Positions 50,986 through 63,024 are shown, counted from the first letter of the stretch. The stretch is 64,000 nt of DNA from Gentiana macrophylla (GCA_026214975.1 CM047814.1:19243541-19307540), one strand, 5' to 3'. Program-made: numbers and translations. Notes: generated from the letters alone by a model not told the origin.

Positions 50986-52367
50986 CAAGGTTAGGGTTTA
51001 ACCTTTTAACAGCAGACGGATACAACAGAGGATGAGAGTGGATATAAGCATGTTTCTGATTTATTTATTTCTGCGGCGTAGATTGTGTTACTATGATATT
51101 CAAATCTAATCATGTGGTATCATATCCCATTCTTGAGTGCCTAGGTGATGAATATATTGATCTAACATGTGCTGTTCAAGCTCAACACAATGCCAATTTA
51201 CCCAATGTGCTTTGTGTTCCTTCCATATCATATATAGAATCCCTTGTCTATTTCACAATCAAAATCATGTTGCCATTGAATTCTTACCTGAATTGTGTGT
51301 GTGTGAAGGAAACGACGACATGAAAGCATCTTCTTGAGCCCCGATTATTCTTTAACACAACATGGATATAACTGTTTGGATCCTGTCGACCGGTGCCAAC
51401 TCTTCTTCAACAAATCCCTCCAAATCTTAATCCGCCCCATGCACTTCACTTATGTGCATCCGATGCAAACTCGTAGTAAAAAATAACATCATCGAACCAA
51501 ATTTAGATTACATGTCCAAACTTCTTCCACTCTGACCAAATCCGAACCTCTGAGTGCACGTGGCACATGCTCTTAAACAACCTAAATGGCGAAAGGCAAT
51601 GCAAGAAGTGTATGATGTGTTTCAATTGGACAATACGTGATGGCTTGTACTTTCAGATTCTTCATATAATATGGTTCGTTTTATGATCCTAAACAAAAAG
51701 TCTTTTAAGCAAAAGTTTCAAAATTTTGTATGAATGAAAACCCCGCTGAAACGTAAAATGCAGGCAGACATACATATGCAAGTCTGTCTGTGTATTCTGT
51801 GCACTTTGTGTGCCTCTGTATCTCTTTTGATTTTGGGACTGTATCACCTTTGATTCAGGGATACACATGCATCTTGATCAACTTTAGTTGAATCTACAAG
51901 GACTGCGTTTTTGTGTCAATAAGGTTATCTGGTTAGTTCACATGTTGATTCTTGATCATCCTCAAGAAATCCTACATCGTTTTCATTCCCAAAACAACTT
52001 CTTTGTAAGAAAATTTGACAGAATCAACCTCTTTCATGGCCTCCTTCTGCACCTTAAATTTGCAGAGGTTTAAAACTTATTCATACTAGGTTGATCATAA
52101 CTACATTAATTAACATACTAAGCAGGAGACAATGTAACTTGAAGGAAGAAAAAAAGAGACATACAATGAAAACAGTAGTGTATGAATATATTATTACACA
52201 GCAGACGTGCTAGATTAGCTATTTACAGACACACAAGCGCACAAACTATACATACATATACCAGAAGCTAAAACAGAGTATTTTTTAACATTGTAATAAT
52301 AGGTTATTCATTGTACAATACACACCAAATTCATCGGAGTGGATCCGGATGTCCTTCATAGGACACA
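50986..52367. other. Spacer, no gene recognised
   Basis: 3' flank of the acidic membrane protein gene on the right side (about 52150-52367). The rest is AT-rich, non-coding, with a possible retrotransposon trace ATGTGGTATCATATCCCATTC at 51114. No protein domain could be read. Confidence 0.4.
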
Positions 52368-53075
52368 CTAATGGTTGAGAGATGGGGGATCATAGTAACC
52401 ACCAAAAGTTATGTGAGCTCTTGTTAAAGGAACAGAACCTCCTCTAACTGCAGACACCATCTCCTTCAACCTTTGATTTTCTTCATACCCTTTGTTGAAT
52501 CCCATGTTATTCTTGCCTTGAATCCCTGGTCCTGTCCCTGTCCCTGATGCTGCTCCCAATACAAGGACGAACATCGTCGCCACTCCAAAGGAACACAAAG
52601 CCCCAATTCCAGTTAATCCCCAACCCCACTTCCATAAATCAAACCCACCTTCACCACCACCACCGACGCCGCCGCAGCCACCGTCTGACTCCTCAGAGTC
52701 GTCTTTGTTCACTACTTGATCTTCTTCTTCTTCTTCTTCTTCTTCATCATGATCAAAAGCCTTCGACTTTGATTCCAGTAATTTCATGTCGACGAATTCT
52801 GTTTCCTTCAAGGAAATCGGAGAAACTGGTACCGGAGGATCCTCCGATTCCATCGCTTCTGCGATGATGATGGTAGGGGTAGGATTTTCCTCCTTGTTCT
52901 TCTCTGTTGGGATCACAGTGTCCAATCGGGGAGATACCGGTGGTGATGGTGAGGGGCAGAGGACTTCCTCCGATTCTGATTGTGAGTCAGCACCGCCATG
53001 TTTGGTGGAGGAAAGATTTTCCCGACCGCCATCATCGTGACCCGGAACGAGTTCCCAGCCCTCAAGATACTCCAT
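52368..53075 (-). CDS. Acidic single-pass membrane protein, DUF6821-like
   Basis: Single exon, 235 residues, ATG at 53075 (MEYLEGWELVPGHDDGG) and stop TAG at 52370-52368. The upstream in-frame extension lacks a better ATG, and the WELVP motif right after this Met is typical of the start of this plant family. Layout: Ser/Pro-rich region with many acidic residues (20-105), a run of nine acidic residues (about 110-119), a Gly-rich spacer (132-144), an amphipathic WKWGWGL and one hydrophobic segment (about 152-174, TGIGALCSFGVATMFVLVLG), a short Gly/Thr stretch, and a conserved C-terminal tail LTRAHITFGGYYDPP. The tail and single TM segment suggest a DUF6821-type protein, whose role is unknown. 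The low-complexity Glu run comes from a CTT/GAA microsatellite in the gene (52728-52745). Confidence 0.8.
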   Translation of the reverse strand: MEYLEGWELVPGHDDGGRENLSSTKHGGADSQSESEEVLCPSPSPPVSPRLDTVIPTEKNKEENPTPTIIIAEAMESEDPPVPVSPISLKETEFVDMKLLESKSKAFDHDEEEEEEEEDQVVNKDDSEESDGGCGGVGGGGEGGFDLWKWGWGLTGIGALCSFGVATMFVLVLGAASGTGTGPGIQGKNNMGFNKGYEENQRLKEMVSAVRGGSVPLTRAHITFGGYYDPPSLNH

Positions 53076-53759
53076 CTCTCTCTGAATTATTGGACGCGTT
53101 AGCAAATTCGATGAATCAAGAAGAAGCACAGATTCGATTCAAAGCAAAAGGGTCCCCCCAAGCCACAATTTCACATCAATGACGTTGTATTTTTGCAGAG
53201 ATTTTTTTGGGTACAAGGACCAATAAGCTGGGAGGAGAGGATTTCTATTTATATAATTAATTTATATAGAGCTTATCTTGACGGAGTAGAGATGACAAAA
53301 GGGATTTGAATAATGTATTGTACATAAAGCATCACTATCATATAATACATTTGATTTTCATTTCTCTTTTCTAAGTAAGATTCTAATAAACTGTGTTGTA
53401 ACCGGATCGAAAACGGAATGGAATCCTAATTGCATCAAGAGTAGAAAATAAAGATCAAGCATACAGAAAATAAAATACGAAATTTAACGTGGTATCCGAC
53501 AATATGATGATTAATCAGACGCAGTAAGTTTCAGTTTGGCCACAATGGGACTGAGTCATAGTTGTTTTATGACTAATTTGTGTCCATACTTTATCGGTAA
53601 AATATTTTCCTGAAAAAATATTTAGGAACCGATAATTTGTTTTATTTTTGGGTTGTAGATGGAGATAAGTTGGATAAGTTCAGGAGTTTGGAATATTGAT
53701 GGATATTATATGCTCATGTTAGGATAGAATTTTGAAACCGAAATGGTTATCATGTAACC
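53076..53759. other. Upstream region of the membrane-protein gene
   Basis: Putative leader and promoter of the minus-strand gene; AT-rich TTTATATAATTAATTTATAT at 53251-53270 could hold the TATA box. Beyond 53300 no gene is seen. Confidence 0.4.
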
Positions 53760-53972
53760 ACGAGCGCTTCTCACCCCGATCCTACAGAGGAATGTGGGAT
53801 AGGTTGATCGTGAATCTAGAGCCTTTAGAAATCGGGGGTTCTTTGCTTCCCATCATCTGAAGGTGTATCAATCGGAAATCAACCCTTTTACGGAATCAAA
53901 CCACGACTTCCAAACAGGGTCCGATCGTTATTATAACACATCAGCTCCTCACCACTAGGCCATATCCAGGGG
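53760..53972 (-). mobile_element. tRNA-derived SINE (minus orientation)
   Basis: Minus strand begins CCCCTGGATATGGCCTAGTG. Box A-like TGGCCTAGTGGTGAGGAG at 53962-53945, box B-like GGTTTGATTCC at 53902-53892. The 3' part carries GTAGGATCGGGGTGAGAAG. Same family as 50787-50985. Confidence 0.7.
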
Positions 53973-54083
53973 ATTAGAATTTTGAAACCGAACATGAATC
54001 TTATGTGGCTAATGGTAATGTGTATGTTTTCCTATGCCAACAATAATGCACGGGTACTAGCATTACTCGTGACATACTATAAG

Positions 54084-54364
54084 CAGAGCCGTCCCTGGGG
54101 ACAGGCCAACAAGGCCGCGGCCTAGAACCCTCCACCGAAACTTGTAATTTTAGGGCCCACGTTTTCATGTAATAGAAGAGTATTTTAGATTTATTTTTAT
54201 TTTTTACTCAAATTAAAACACTGATAAGACTCTAATTTATAGCCGAATTCAGTGAAAAAATGTCTAATTGAATTCCATTACCTTTTTCATATTATTTTTT
54301 CACAGAGTCGAAGGCCTTAAATTTTTTTTGGCCTCGGGCCTCCAATTACACAGGGACGGCCCTG
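54084..54364. mobile_element. hAT MITE with 8-bp target duplication
   Basis: Ends CAGAGCCGTCCCTG and, reversed, CAGGGCCGTCCCTG. ACTATAAG lies directly on both sides (54076-54083 and 54365-54372). 281 bp; sub-terminal GGCC-rich words (AAGGCCGCGGCC, GGCCTCGGGCC). Confidence 0.93.
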
Positions 54365-54372
54365 ACTATAAG

Positions 54373-55700
54373 AGTTCATGGTTTAATGATCATGCTGGAT
54401 GTATTCTTCATAATATTACCACATTGCACTACGCCTCCATGATGGGTTCACATTATGACGTTATACCCTTGAATATACGGATAAGTATGAATATAAGTAT
54501 GTTGACTAAGGGTGTTATTTGTATACATGGCTGCAAGTACAATGACTAAGGGTGATACTTGCAGTTATGTTGTATGTATGCAAGTTTGATTGGCCTGTAT
54601 GGCAAGATTGCAATTATGTTGTATGTCTCAAATCTTGATTTTTTTTTTTTTTAAAAACGAAGAAGAAATATTAAAAAAGAGAGGAAATATGGAAAATTAT
54701 TCATTTGAAATAGAGTGAACGAAGAAATAGAGAAATTGATTACAAAATAGAAAACACTGTCTAGCTGAAGGTGGTGCTTACAAAGATGCTTAGCTCTTGG
54801 AATCACCAACATTGCCTGCTTCTCGGATAACATCAAGAAGTCAACACCCTCCATCAGATTCCTAGGCTATTCTATAAGATATTTTTTGCCTTATGAACCA
54901 GTTTGTACATTGTAGAATTATGTATATCAATATGGATAACAACAAAGTAGCTCATAGCCTAGCTGCTGCCTCTTTTACGGTTGATTTTGGTATCGCTTAC
55001 AGTCACTCTATCCCATTTGGCTTTGTAACCATTAACTCTTATGGTTATTATAACTTTCGTCTTTTGGTGGAAAAAAAAGTGTGGTTTCATGATACATAGC
55101 ATGACGCTAATTATAAGGAGTGAGGTGTAATTAAATAAAGAATTCAAATTTTTACATTTCATGCGGTGGCATGGTAGAAATGAATTGTTGTAAATAACGG
55201 TCCACTTTATTAAACATTGACATTATTAAGATAGTGTGTGATAGATTTATTCCTTTAACTCTATCCATTTTTACACCATCATCATCTCAACACATATTTT
55301 ACTTGTAATTTTTTTTTTGAAACAATCACAATCATAAGATTATCTAAGATGTAAACATGGTATAGATTTGAGGGAGTAAACTATCGTTAATTTATTAGGA
55401 TAAGAGGGGGATCTAAAGCATATTAATCATGATCTCAATTGTTGAAAATGATTTCACACAACTCAAATTATGTTCTCTATCATGATAAGGGCAATAAAGC
55501 ATGAAACCTTTGATCTTAAGATACACTCTCCCCTCCAACCAACTAGGAATTTTTTTTTTTTTTGGGTCTATGTGTCTTGTATGATTAGGAAACAAATTAA
55601 TTAAACTGCTTTGTCTAGTCTGTCATGAATAAAGGGTTTTTTTTTTTTTTTTTTGTTCATATGTTATTTGAAATTATACGATAGGCTTAGTTTTGGTTTA
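54373..55700. other. Spacer with a small LINE RNase H remnant
   Basis: At about 54910-55020 (+) NMDNNKVAHSLAAASFTVDF resembles the end of the RNase H domain of plant LINEs (REGN-KVAH-LA type). Short direct repeats GACTAAGGGTG and TTATGTTGTATGT occur at 54504-54627. Poly-T runs at 55550-55563 and 55637-55654. No host gene seen. Confidence 0.4.
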
Positions 55701-55719
55701 TAATAGATCAGTAATTTTA

Positions 55720-57126
55720 TGATGGTCCATGATCACAAAACAAAACCATTATGTCAGTATTTGCATCCAATAAAAAACTTTAGAGAATTAATTTTTTAAT
55801 AAATTCAAAACTTAAATTTTATCTTATTGGTCAGAGATCACCAAGTCAGATTTGGTCATAGACCAAGATAAAATTTGTGATAATAGATTGTGTGGTTACA
55901 CCACCTCCGCATGATGATTGACATGTGTCGCAAGTCATACATATTTGACATTTATTGAGTCTTATTCGGATCATATTGCTAAATGAGTGTATCAAACTAA
56001 TCCCAATATTGGGCTCTCTTTTAACTGCTTCAGCTAGGGCTTCACCAACCACATCATGATCGCTCTCAGAGTTCAGATTGTCAGGTCTTATCACATCATC
56101 AAATAGTCGACATAATACAAAATGTCTATGGACACATATCGCCGGCCTGATGATTCACTCATCCTGGTTGCTCATAAACAAGGACAAGTTGCCTCCGATC
56201 TCCAAAAACGGTTACTACTCCATTAATGGATAAGATCTCACGATTGTTCCTCCATTAACGGCTACTATACATTATTGATTACATTGCACGATTTAAACCT
56301 AATTGAGTATTGACTGCCCACGATGACAACACAATGACCCACAATCTTAGGCCCTATAAATCAGGGATTCACATATTTGCACCCTACGAAGGAGGCCTAT
56401 AAAAGGATTTTTAGCATCACAATTCAAAACTACGTTGTTGGCTTGATCACATACATCTTGTGCACACAAGCAGTCTCAAACGACACAACATAAAACACCA
56501 TCAAAATCTCCGGTCTATAGGTTGGAATTCATTCAATAGGATCCAATTGCTTGTTAATTAAACCGGACGATTTCCAAACATCTGTGAACTCGTTTACATG
56601 AGAATATGGTTCTTGATCTCTTGGCTGGCATTCGTACCTGTGCAACAATACATAGGGAATTCTAAATATTCAGGTCTTTGAATTGTTGTCTATTCATATA
56701 TTTATTCTCTATATTATTAATTTCAACCTTTTCATTTCGGGGGAGATGGGTTGTTAGAAAGTGTGAATCATAAGGCATCAAAGATACACAAGAGTCCATA
56801 AATGTCATTTTCCTGTAGCATTTTGCATTGATGAAGGAAGCTACAAGGCCAAAGAAAGAAAGAACACAACATATAGTCAATGTGAAAGACGTACCCGTTT
56901 CTCCATCAAGCAAAACACCCAATTTCATGTGCGGTTTAAAATTGTCCCTCACATCTACTTGCCGGCTAAGTATTGGAAAGTCTTTCATTGAACACAATTT
57001 GATGGTGTGTCATGTATAAAACAATAAAATTTATGACATCCTTTTACGTATTAAGGTGGACTCAAAAGGATCTAGTATACAAGTGGCACTACTCTATGCA
57101 CTACACAACTCATGAATTATATATAT
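55720..57126. other. Spacer with LTR-like DNA and an unidentified reading frame
   Basis: 56140-56640 looks like an LTR with a TATA-like CCTATAAAAGG (about 56397) and leader. On the minus strand 56997-56860 reads KDFPILSRQVDVRDNFKPHM, which does not repeat and may be a captured exon fragment, but I do not recognise the protein. No intact gene. Confidence 0.35.
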
Positions 57127-57135
57127 ATATGTGTG

Positions 57136-57346
57136 TGTTAAGAAATAAATAGATTTGGCATATCTAATATTTACTAGATAGATTTATCTTATCTACAAGA
57201 GTGACACTTGTCACATTCTATTATTAGTTGTTTTAGTGTGTGTAACTACTATGTGTAGTTAACACTATATGAAGATGTAATCCTTGTTGTTGGTATCTAT
57301 GAAAAACAAATCCTATCAATATTATGACATTCTGTTAGTTTTATCT
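57136..57346 (+). repeat. 5' LTR of the copia element
   Basis: 211 bp. A TATA-like CTATATGA lies near 57264. It is flanked on the left by an AT/GT microsatellite. Confidence 0.9.
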
Positions 57347-57371
57347 TGGTATCAGAGCAAGGTCGGCGTTC

Positions 57372-59467
57372 ATGGCCACCTCCGACCAACCATCTGCAAC
57401 TGGTGGCACCGTTTCGCACACCGGAGTTGATCCTGGAGCTGGAACCAGCACAACAACTGGTCCACTTGCTTCTGCCGGTAGCTCAACAACTGGTCTACTT
57501 GCTTCTGCCGGTAGTTCGCCATTTATGACATCAATTTGGCCAGCCGGAGTTGTTACAGGCATACCTGTAACTAGTCTTTCTTCATCCAGTATCATCTCTC
57601 TGCCTCCCTACTCCAGCATGCATCTTGGCAGATCAGAGCCTGCAACTCTTCAACCTGGTTTCTCACCAAATCCTGCTGGTCTCCGGTCAAGTCTTCCAAA
57701 TCCTCCTGCTGGTCTCCGGTCAACTCTTCCAAATCCACCGTTTCTAGGCCCAACACCACCTCTTTTGGGTTCTGTAAGTCCTCACTCCCCTAATTATGTT
57801 CTCAGTCCACCCTTCTCTGGAAATCTTTACCAGATCTGTACTGTGAAGCTGAATCGAACTAATTACTTGCTTTGGCATTACACCATCTTGCCTATAATTC
57901 GTGGTCATAAGCTAGAGGATCATCTTCTTAGTCTCATGCCTAATGTTTCAGAATCTTCATCACGATTGTTGTTTCCTACTGTCTCTGGACCTTCTGTGAC
58001 AGAAGAATGGCTTACTAAGGATAATCTATTGATGGGTTGGTTGCTAAGTTCTATGACTGAACAAGCCCTATCTGAAGTTGTAGGTTGTGCCACCGCTTAT
58101 GAAATCTGGACTACCTTGAAACCTTGTTTAACAGCAGTTCAGAAGCTCGTATGCTTGAATATAAAGATGCATTAGCCAAGGCCTCCAAAGGTTCTAAGTC
58201 TATGTCGGATTATTTGGCTCAAATGAAGTCTTACTCCGATAATCTGACTGCTGCTGGGTACCCTATTTCAAAATCTGAGCTTATATTGGCCACTTTGGGA
58301 GGATTGGATCGTGATTATGAGTCTGCTATAGTTAATATTACTTCCAGGGTAGGATCCCTTAGTTGGCAGGATGTTCAATCTCAACTGATGATTCATGAGA
58401 GGCTGATTGCTAGATTGAATCCTGCTTCTGGAACTGGTTTTGGCACTGGTATGGTTAATCCATCAGCAAACTTGGCACAGGGCCCTCGTCCAAGCAACAG
58501 GCAACCTAACTCCAACTATAATTCTGGCAGAGGTAGAGGAAATTCTAGAGGTGGACGTGGAGGTAGAGGAATGAGCAACAGTAACAGTGGTGGAAGAGGC
58601 TATTCTGGCAATAAAATGGTCTGTCAACTGTGTGGCAAAAATGGTCATATTGTCACTTCCTGCTGGCATCGATTTGAGGAAGATTTTGTGCCTCCTAGTA
58701 ACAACAACAACAGTGGTAATCCCAAACAAGTGTCTGCTTATGTTGCTACCTCTCAATCAATGAATGATCCATCATGGTACTTAGACAGTGGAGCTTTCAA
58801 TCATCTGACCTCAGACCTGAACAATCTTCATCTTGGTGCAGGCTACAATGGTTCAGAGTTCTTAGCAGTTGGGAATGGTGAGCAGTGTCCTATACTTCAC
58901 ATAGGCCATACATTCTTTCCTACAAATCATCCACACACTACACTTATACTTAAAGATTTACTTCATGTCCCTTTAATTGCTAAGAATTTAATTAGTATCT
59001 CTAAACTTCTTTCTGATAATCGTGTTGATGTTATTTTTACTCCTGACTCCTGTTGTGTGAAGGACAAGAAAATAGGGACACTACTGCTCACAGGAATCCT
59101 CAGTGATGGCTTGTATAAGATTGAGACTCCACACTCCACTCAGACCTCCCTTCACTCCAAACATGCCAGCTTCTCTCTTCAATCCAATAATCAGATGATG
59201 TCTAGTCCTAGAGAATGTGTCTTAGAGTCATGTACTGCTCAGATAAGTTCTGTCAATGTTAACAAAGATCCCAATGTTTGGCATAGGAGACTAGGTCACC
59301 CCTCCAAACAAGTTTTAGGGCTTATTTTGAAATCTTGTAATGTTGATCTTAATGAAAGTTTACATTTCTGTGATGCTTGCCAATTTGGTAAGGGCCATGC
59401 CCTATCTTACCCTTTGTCTGATTTTCATGCTCAAAATGTTCTTGAATTAGTCTATTCTGATGTCTGA
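57372..59467 (+). pseudogene. copia gag, protease and pre-integrase part, frame-shifted
   Basis: Starts MATSDQPSATGGTVSHTG at 57372 with a Pro/Ser/Thr-rich N-terminus, then LNRTNYLLWHYTILPIIRGH of the gag core. The frame shifts near 58115-58125 and continues SSSEARMLEYKDALAKASKG. A Gly/Arg-rich stretch is followed by the zinc knuckle CQLCGKNGHIVTSC (about 58623-58664, CX2CX4HX4C complete). Aspartic protease WYLDSGAFNHLTSD at about 58776 has Phe where Thr is usual. Pre-integrase motif VWHRRLGHPSKQ is near 59278. A TGA at 59465-59467 ends the frame where Trp is expected. Confidence 0.85.
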
Positions 59468-62145
59468 GGGGCATCCCCTGTTAAATCCAGTTCTGGTTTC
59501 ATGTACTATGTGCATTTTGTTGATGATTGGTCCAGGTATACATGGATATTCCCTCTAAAAGCTAAATCTGATGTATTCTCCGCTTTTTTTCAGTTTAAAA
59601 CTCTTGTTGAAAACCAGTTTTCTACAAAAATTAAGTGCTTCCAATCAGATTGGGGGGGAGAGTACATACCACTAGAGTCTTACCTTAAAGAACAAGGCAT
59701 TCAGTTTAGGCACCCATGTCCTCACATCCACCAACAAAATGGAAGAGCTGAGAGAAAACATAGACATATAGTAGAACTAGGTCTGACCATGCTTGCTCAA
59801 GCATCCCTTCCACTTAGTTTTTGGTGGGATAGTTTTGTTGAAGCTGTTACTGTCATAAATGTCTTGCCTACACCTGTTTTACAAAACAAATCACCTTATG
59901 AAACTCTGTTCAATAAGTCACCTGATTATAAGTTTTTTTTAAAAGTTTTTGGATGTGCTTGCTTTCCACACCTAAGACATTTTCTCCATCCTAAGTTCAG
60001 ATTTCATACAAGTAAATGTACCTATCTAGGTGTCAGTCCTCTTCATAAAGGTTACAAGTGTCTTGACAGTACATGAAGGATCTTCATCACAAAAAATGTT
60101 GTCTTCAATGAATCTGAGTTTCCCTTTAAGGAAGGTTTCACTCAAGGATATCACAAAGAAGTGCTAACTGCTCCTGATGTTATCTCCTGGTTCTTTAACA
60201 CCATTCCTGAGTCTCAGTCTGTACAAGATGCATCTGTGCCTATCTCTGTGGAGCAAAGTGTTCCTGCTGTTGTCTCATCTCCAAAGGTACATACTTCACC
60301 CTCTCATAATATCTATAGTACACATTGTGTCTCACCTACTGCTTCTGTTAATACTACACCTACACATAATTCCTTTTCTCCACTGGCCACACATGATCAA
60401 CAAGAGTTCACAGTTTCCCCGGAGTTCAGTTCTGGCTCTGCAAGTCCACATAATATGTCATCCTCACCACATCCTCCACAACCTAACCATGGTCACCCTA
60501 TGCAAACCCGATCCAAAAGTGGTATATACAAACCTAAAACCTATTCTGCACAACTTGAATCCACTGTTCTTCCTGCTCATCTTTCTGAACCTACTAAGGT
60601 CTCAGAAGCATTGGTCTGTGTTGAGTGGAAGGCTGCAATGGCTACTGAGTATGATGCTTTACAAAGGAATGGGACCTGGATACTTGTACCACCCAGCACT
60701 AGTCAAAATCCAGTTGGATGTAGGTGGGTTTTTAAGATGAAACTAAAACCTGATGGGACCATTCTTAAACATAAAGCTAGGTTGGTGGCCAAGGGTTTCC
60801 ATCAAACTTATAGTGTTGATTTTACAGAAACTTTCAGTCCTGTAGCCAAGACATCCACTATCAGGGTTGTACTGGCTCTAGCAGTTAGCAAAAATTGGCA
60901 TATTCATCAAGTAGATATTGATAATGCCTTCCTCAATGGGGCCTTGCTGGAAGATGTATATATGGTTAAACCAAAAGGGTTTGTTGATACACAGAAGCCT
61001 CATTATGTGTGAAAGCTCAAGAAAGCTCTATATGGTCTTAAACAAGCTCCCAGGGCTTGGTTTGGAGCTCTGAAACTACAGATGCTGAGTTGGGGGTTTC
61101 ATCAATCAGCCTCTAATTCATCCCTATTTATTTTAAACACTGGCACTAATTTACTCTATGTACTTGTCTATGTTGATGACATCTTGGTTACAGGTGATTC
61201 ACAAGATCTGATTCAGAAGTTTGTGCAACTACTTCACTCCAAATTTTCTCTCAAAGACCTTGGATCCATTACACACTTTCTTGGGATGGAAGCACATAGG
61301 AATGCTGATGGTTTATACCTAACTCAAGGCCACTATGCTTCACAACTCTTGAAGAGGCTACAGCTAGAGCATCTTAAGCCCTATACTGTCCCTATGGTGC
61401 CTGGTGAACATCTTCTACCAGATCAAGGTGAACTCATGAATTCTCCAAGTGTTGACAGGAGTGCAATTGGTGGCTTACAATATCTGACTTGTACCAGGCC
61501 AGACATTGCATATTCTGTCAATTATCTCAGCCAGTTTATGCAAAAACCAACTCAGGTTCATTAGTATGCCCTGAAGAAACTTTTCAGATATGTTAAATGA
61601 ACTCTGCACTATGGCTTGCTGTTTAAAGCTGGTGGATCTATACAACTGACTGGATTTTGTGATGCAGATTGGGCCTACTATCCTGCTGACAGAAAATCTT
61701 TTGCAGGTTATTGTGTTTTTCTTGGTGAATCTTTGGTTTCTTGGAGCTCTAAGAAACAAAGTGTTGTCTCCAGATCCTCAACTCAGCCTGAATATAGGTC
61801 ACTGGCTAATTTGTCCTCTGAACTTTTCTGGATTAAACAACTTCTATCAGAAATGGGCATCTCTATGTCAACAATTCCAGTTCTTGGTCAGATAATCTCA
61901 GTGCTATTTACTTGGCTCACAACCCTGTCTATCATTCTAGGACTAAACATATAGAAGTAGATGTCCACTATGTGATGAATCAAGTGATCAACAAGCAACT
62001 ATTTGTCCAGTTTGTGCCCTCTTCAATGCAGATAGCTGATGCACTCACTAAAGCCCTTCCAGGCCCTCAGTTGGAAGTCTTCAGACACAAACTTAATGTT
62101 GAAGTTGTTCCCACATTCAGTTTGTGGGGGGATGTTAAGAAATAG
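59468..62145 (+). pseudogene. copia integrase, reverse transcriptase and RNase H, broken
   Basis: Integrase YYVHFVDDWSRYTW, CFQSDWGGEYIP and QQNGRAERKHRHI give the D, D and E of the core (59501-60076). Stops at 60074-60076 (TGA), 61010-61012 (TGA), 61562-61564 (TAG) and about 61598 (TGA). Reverse transcriptase: CRWVFKMKLKPDGTILKHKA (60720), VDIDNAFLNGALLEDVYM (60912) and catalytic YVDDILVTG (61170). RNase H: FCDADWAYYPADRKSFAGY (61656), VSRSSTQPEYRSLA (61767), then a frameshift near 61895-61905 and HIEVDVHYVMNQ (61947). The C-terminal ADALTKALPG is present and the last stop is 62143-62145. Confidence 0.85.
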
Positions 62146-62347
62146 ATAGATTTGGCATATCTAATATTTACTAGATAGATTTATCTTATCTACAAGAGTG
62201 ACACTTGTCACATTCTAGTATTAGCCACTTGTTTTAGTGTGTGTAACTACTATGTGTAGTTAACAATATATGAAGATCTAATCCTTGTTGTTGGTATCTA
62301 TGAAAAACAAATCCTATCAATATTATGAAATTCTGTTAGTTTTATCT
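62133..62347 (+). repeat. 3' LTR of the copia element
   Basis: 215 bp; carries CCAC at about 62227-62230, absent from the 5' LTR. Confidence 0.9.
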
Positions 62348-62431
62348 ATATGTGTGATGATCATCGAGATCGTCCGAGTCAAAATCTGACTGCAAATTAA
62401 GCAGGTAATTAGACATCGTAAGTTTTAAAAA

Positions 62432-62874
62432 AGGTGACTTGACCTCTCATCTGATCTGGCTGAGTACTAAGTCAGCTGGGCAATGTCAGCAGGGTGAAGT
62501 CAGCTGGGCAATGTCAACAAGGCAAATTTCTGGTGGAGTCAGCTGAGATGAGTTCACATCTAGGGTATTTTAGTCAATCTGCTAGCATGTCTTTATGTCG
62601 GCTAGATCTAGGGTTTTGTGATTATAAATACTCATATGTTGTAACCTAGAATATTTGCAGTAACAACAGTAACAGAAGCACTTGTTGATGCAATTGCAGA
62701 GTCTGTAAAATCTCTAGTGATAATATATTCTTCTCGTTTCTGCCCGTGGACTAATCGGCATATTGCAGGAAACCACGTTAAATTATGTGTTATTGTTTCT
62801 TGTGTGATTTATGCTTTCTTGTTTATTCTTGATTATTACAATCCGTTTTGATCCCTGACGGTCCTGTTATAACA
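62432..62874 (+). mobile_element. LTR of another copia family, plus orientation
   Basis: Matches the reverse complement of 63025-63452 along most of its length (shared words: CTGATCTGGCTGAG-type start, GTCTGTAAAAT, TTTCTGCCCGTGGACTAATC, GGCATATTGC, CCTGACGGTCCTGTTATAAC). Ends TAACA at 62874. Its first bases (TGTTAGAAAATG in the partner) are degraded. No PPT precedes it. Confidence 0.75.
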
Positions 62875-63024
62875 ATCAACCAGACATCTAATCCAAACAT
62901 CTTGATCTGGCCGGAAAGTTAGCGTTAATCACAGAACCTGGCGTCAATTACGACCTTGGTAACAATCAACCTAACTCGAACAGATTTCGGATTCCCTGAT
63001 GATAACCTGTCTCTGATACCAGTT
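62875..63024 (-). other. 150-bp spacer between inverted LTRs, carrying a primer-binding site
   Basis: On the minus strand it begins AACTGGTATCAGAGACAGG, a tRNA-primer site directly after the LTR at 63025-63452, so it is the first internal DNA of that element. AACAATCAACC occurs at both 62871-62881 and about 62961-62971. Confidence 0.75.

Larger units (their letters stand above)
57136..62347 (+). mobile_element. Near full-length Ty1/copia retrotransposon, disabled
   Basis: LTRs 57136-57346 and 62133-62347 both begin TGTTAAGAAATA and end TTAGTTTTATCT; they differ by about five substitutions and one 4-bp indel. The primer site TGGTATCAGAGC (57347-57358) follows the first LTR directly, and a polypurine tract TTTGTGGGGGGA (62121-62132) precedes the second. 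ATATGTGTG occurs on both outer sides (57127-57135 and 62348-62356), longer than the usual 5-bp duplication, inside a dinucleotide run. Between lies one gag-pol frame (57372-62145) with domains in copia order but broken by several stops and frameshifts. Confidence 0.93.

Noticed and set aside
52547..53182. Plus-strand frames opposite the acidic membrane protein
   Set aside because: Shadows caused by the low-complexity coding strand; no matching features.
60177..60740. 187-codon frame overlapping copia pol
   Set aside because: Out-of-frame shadow of the RT/linker region; the other frame carries the RT motifs.
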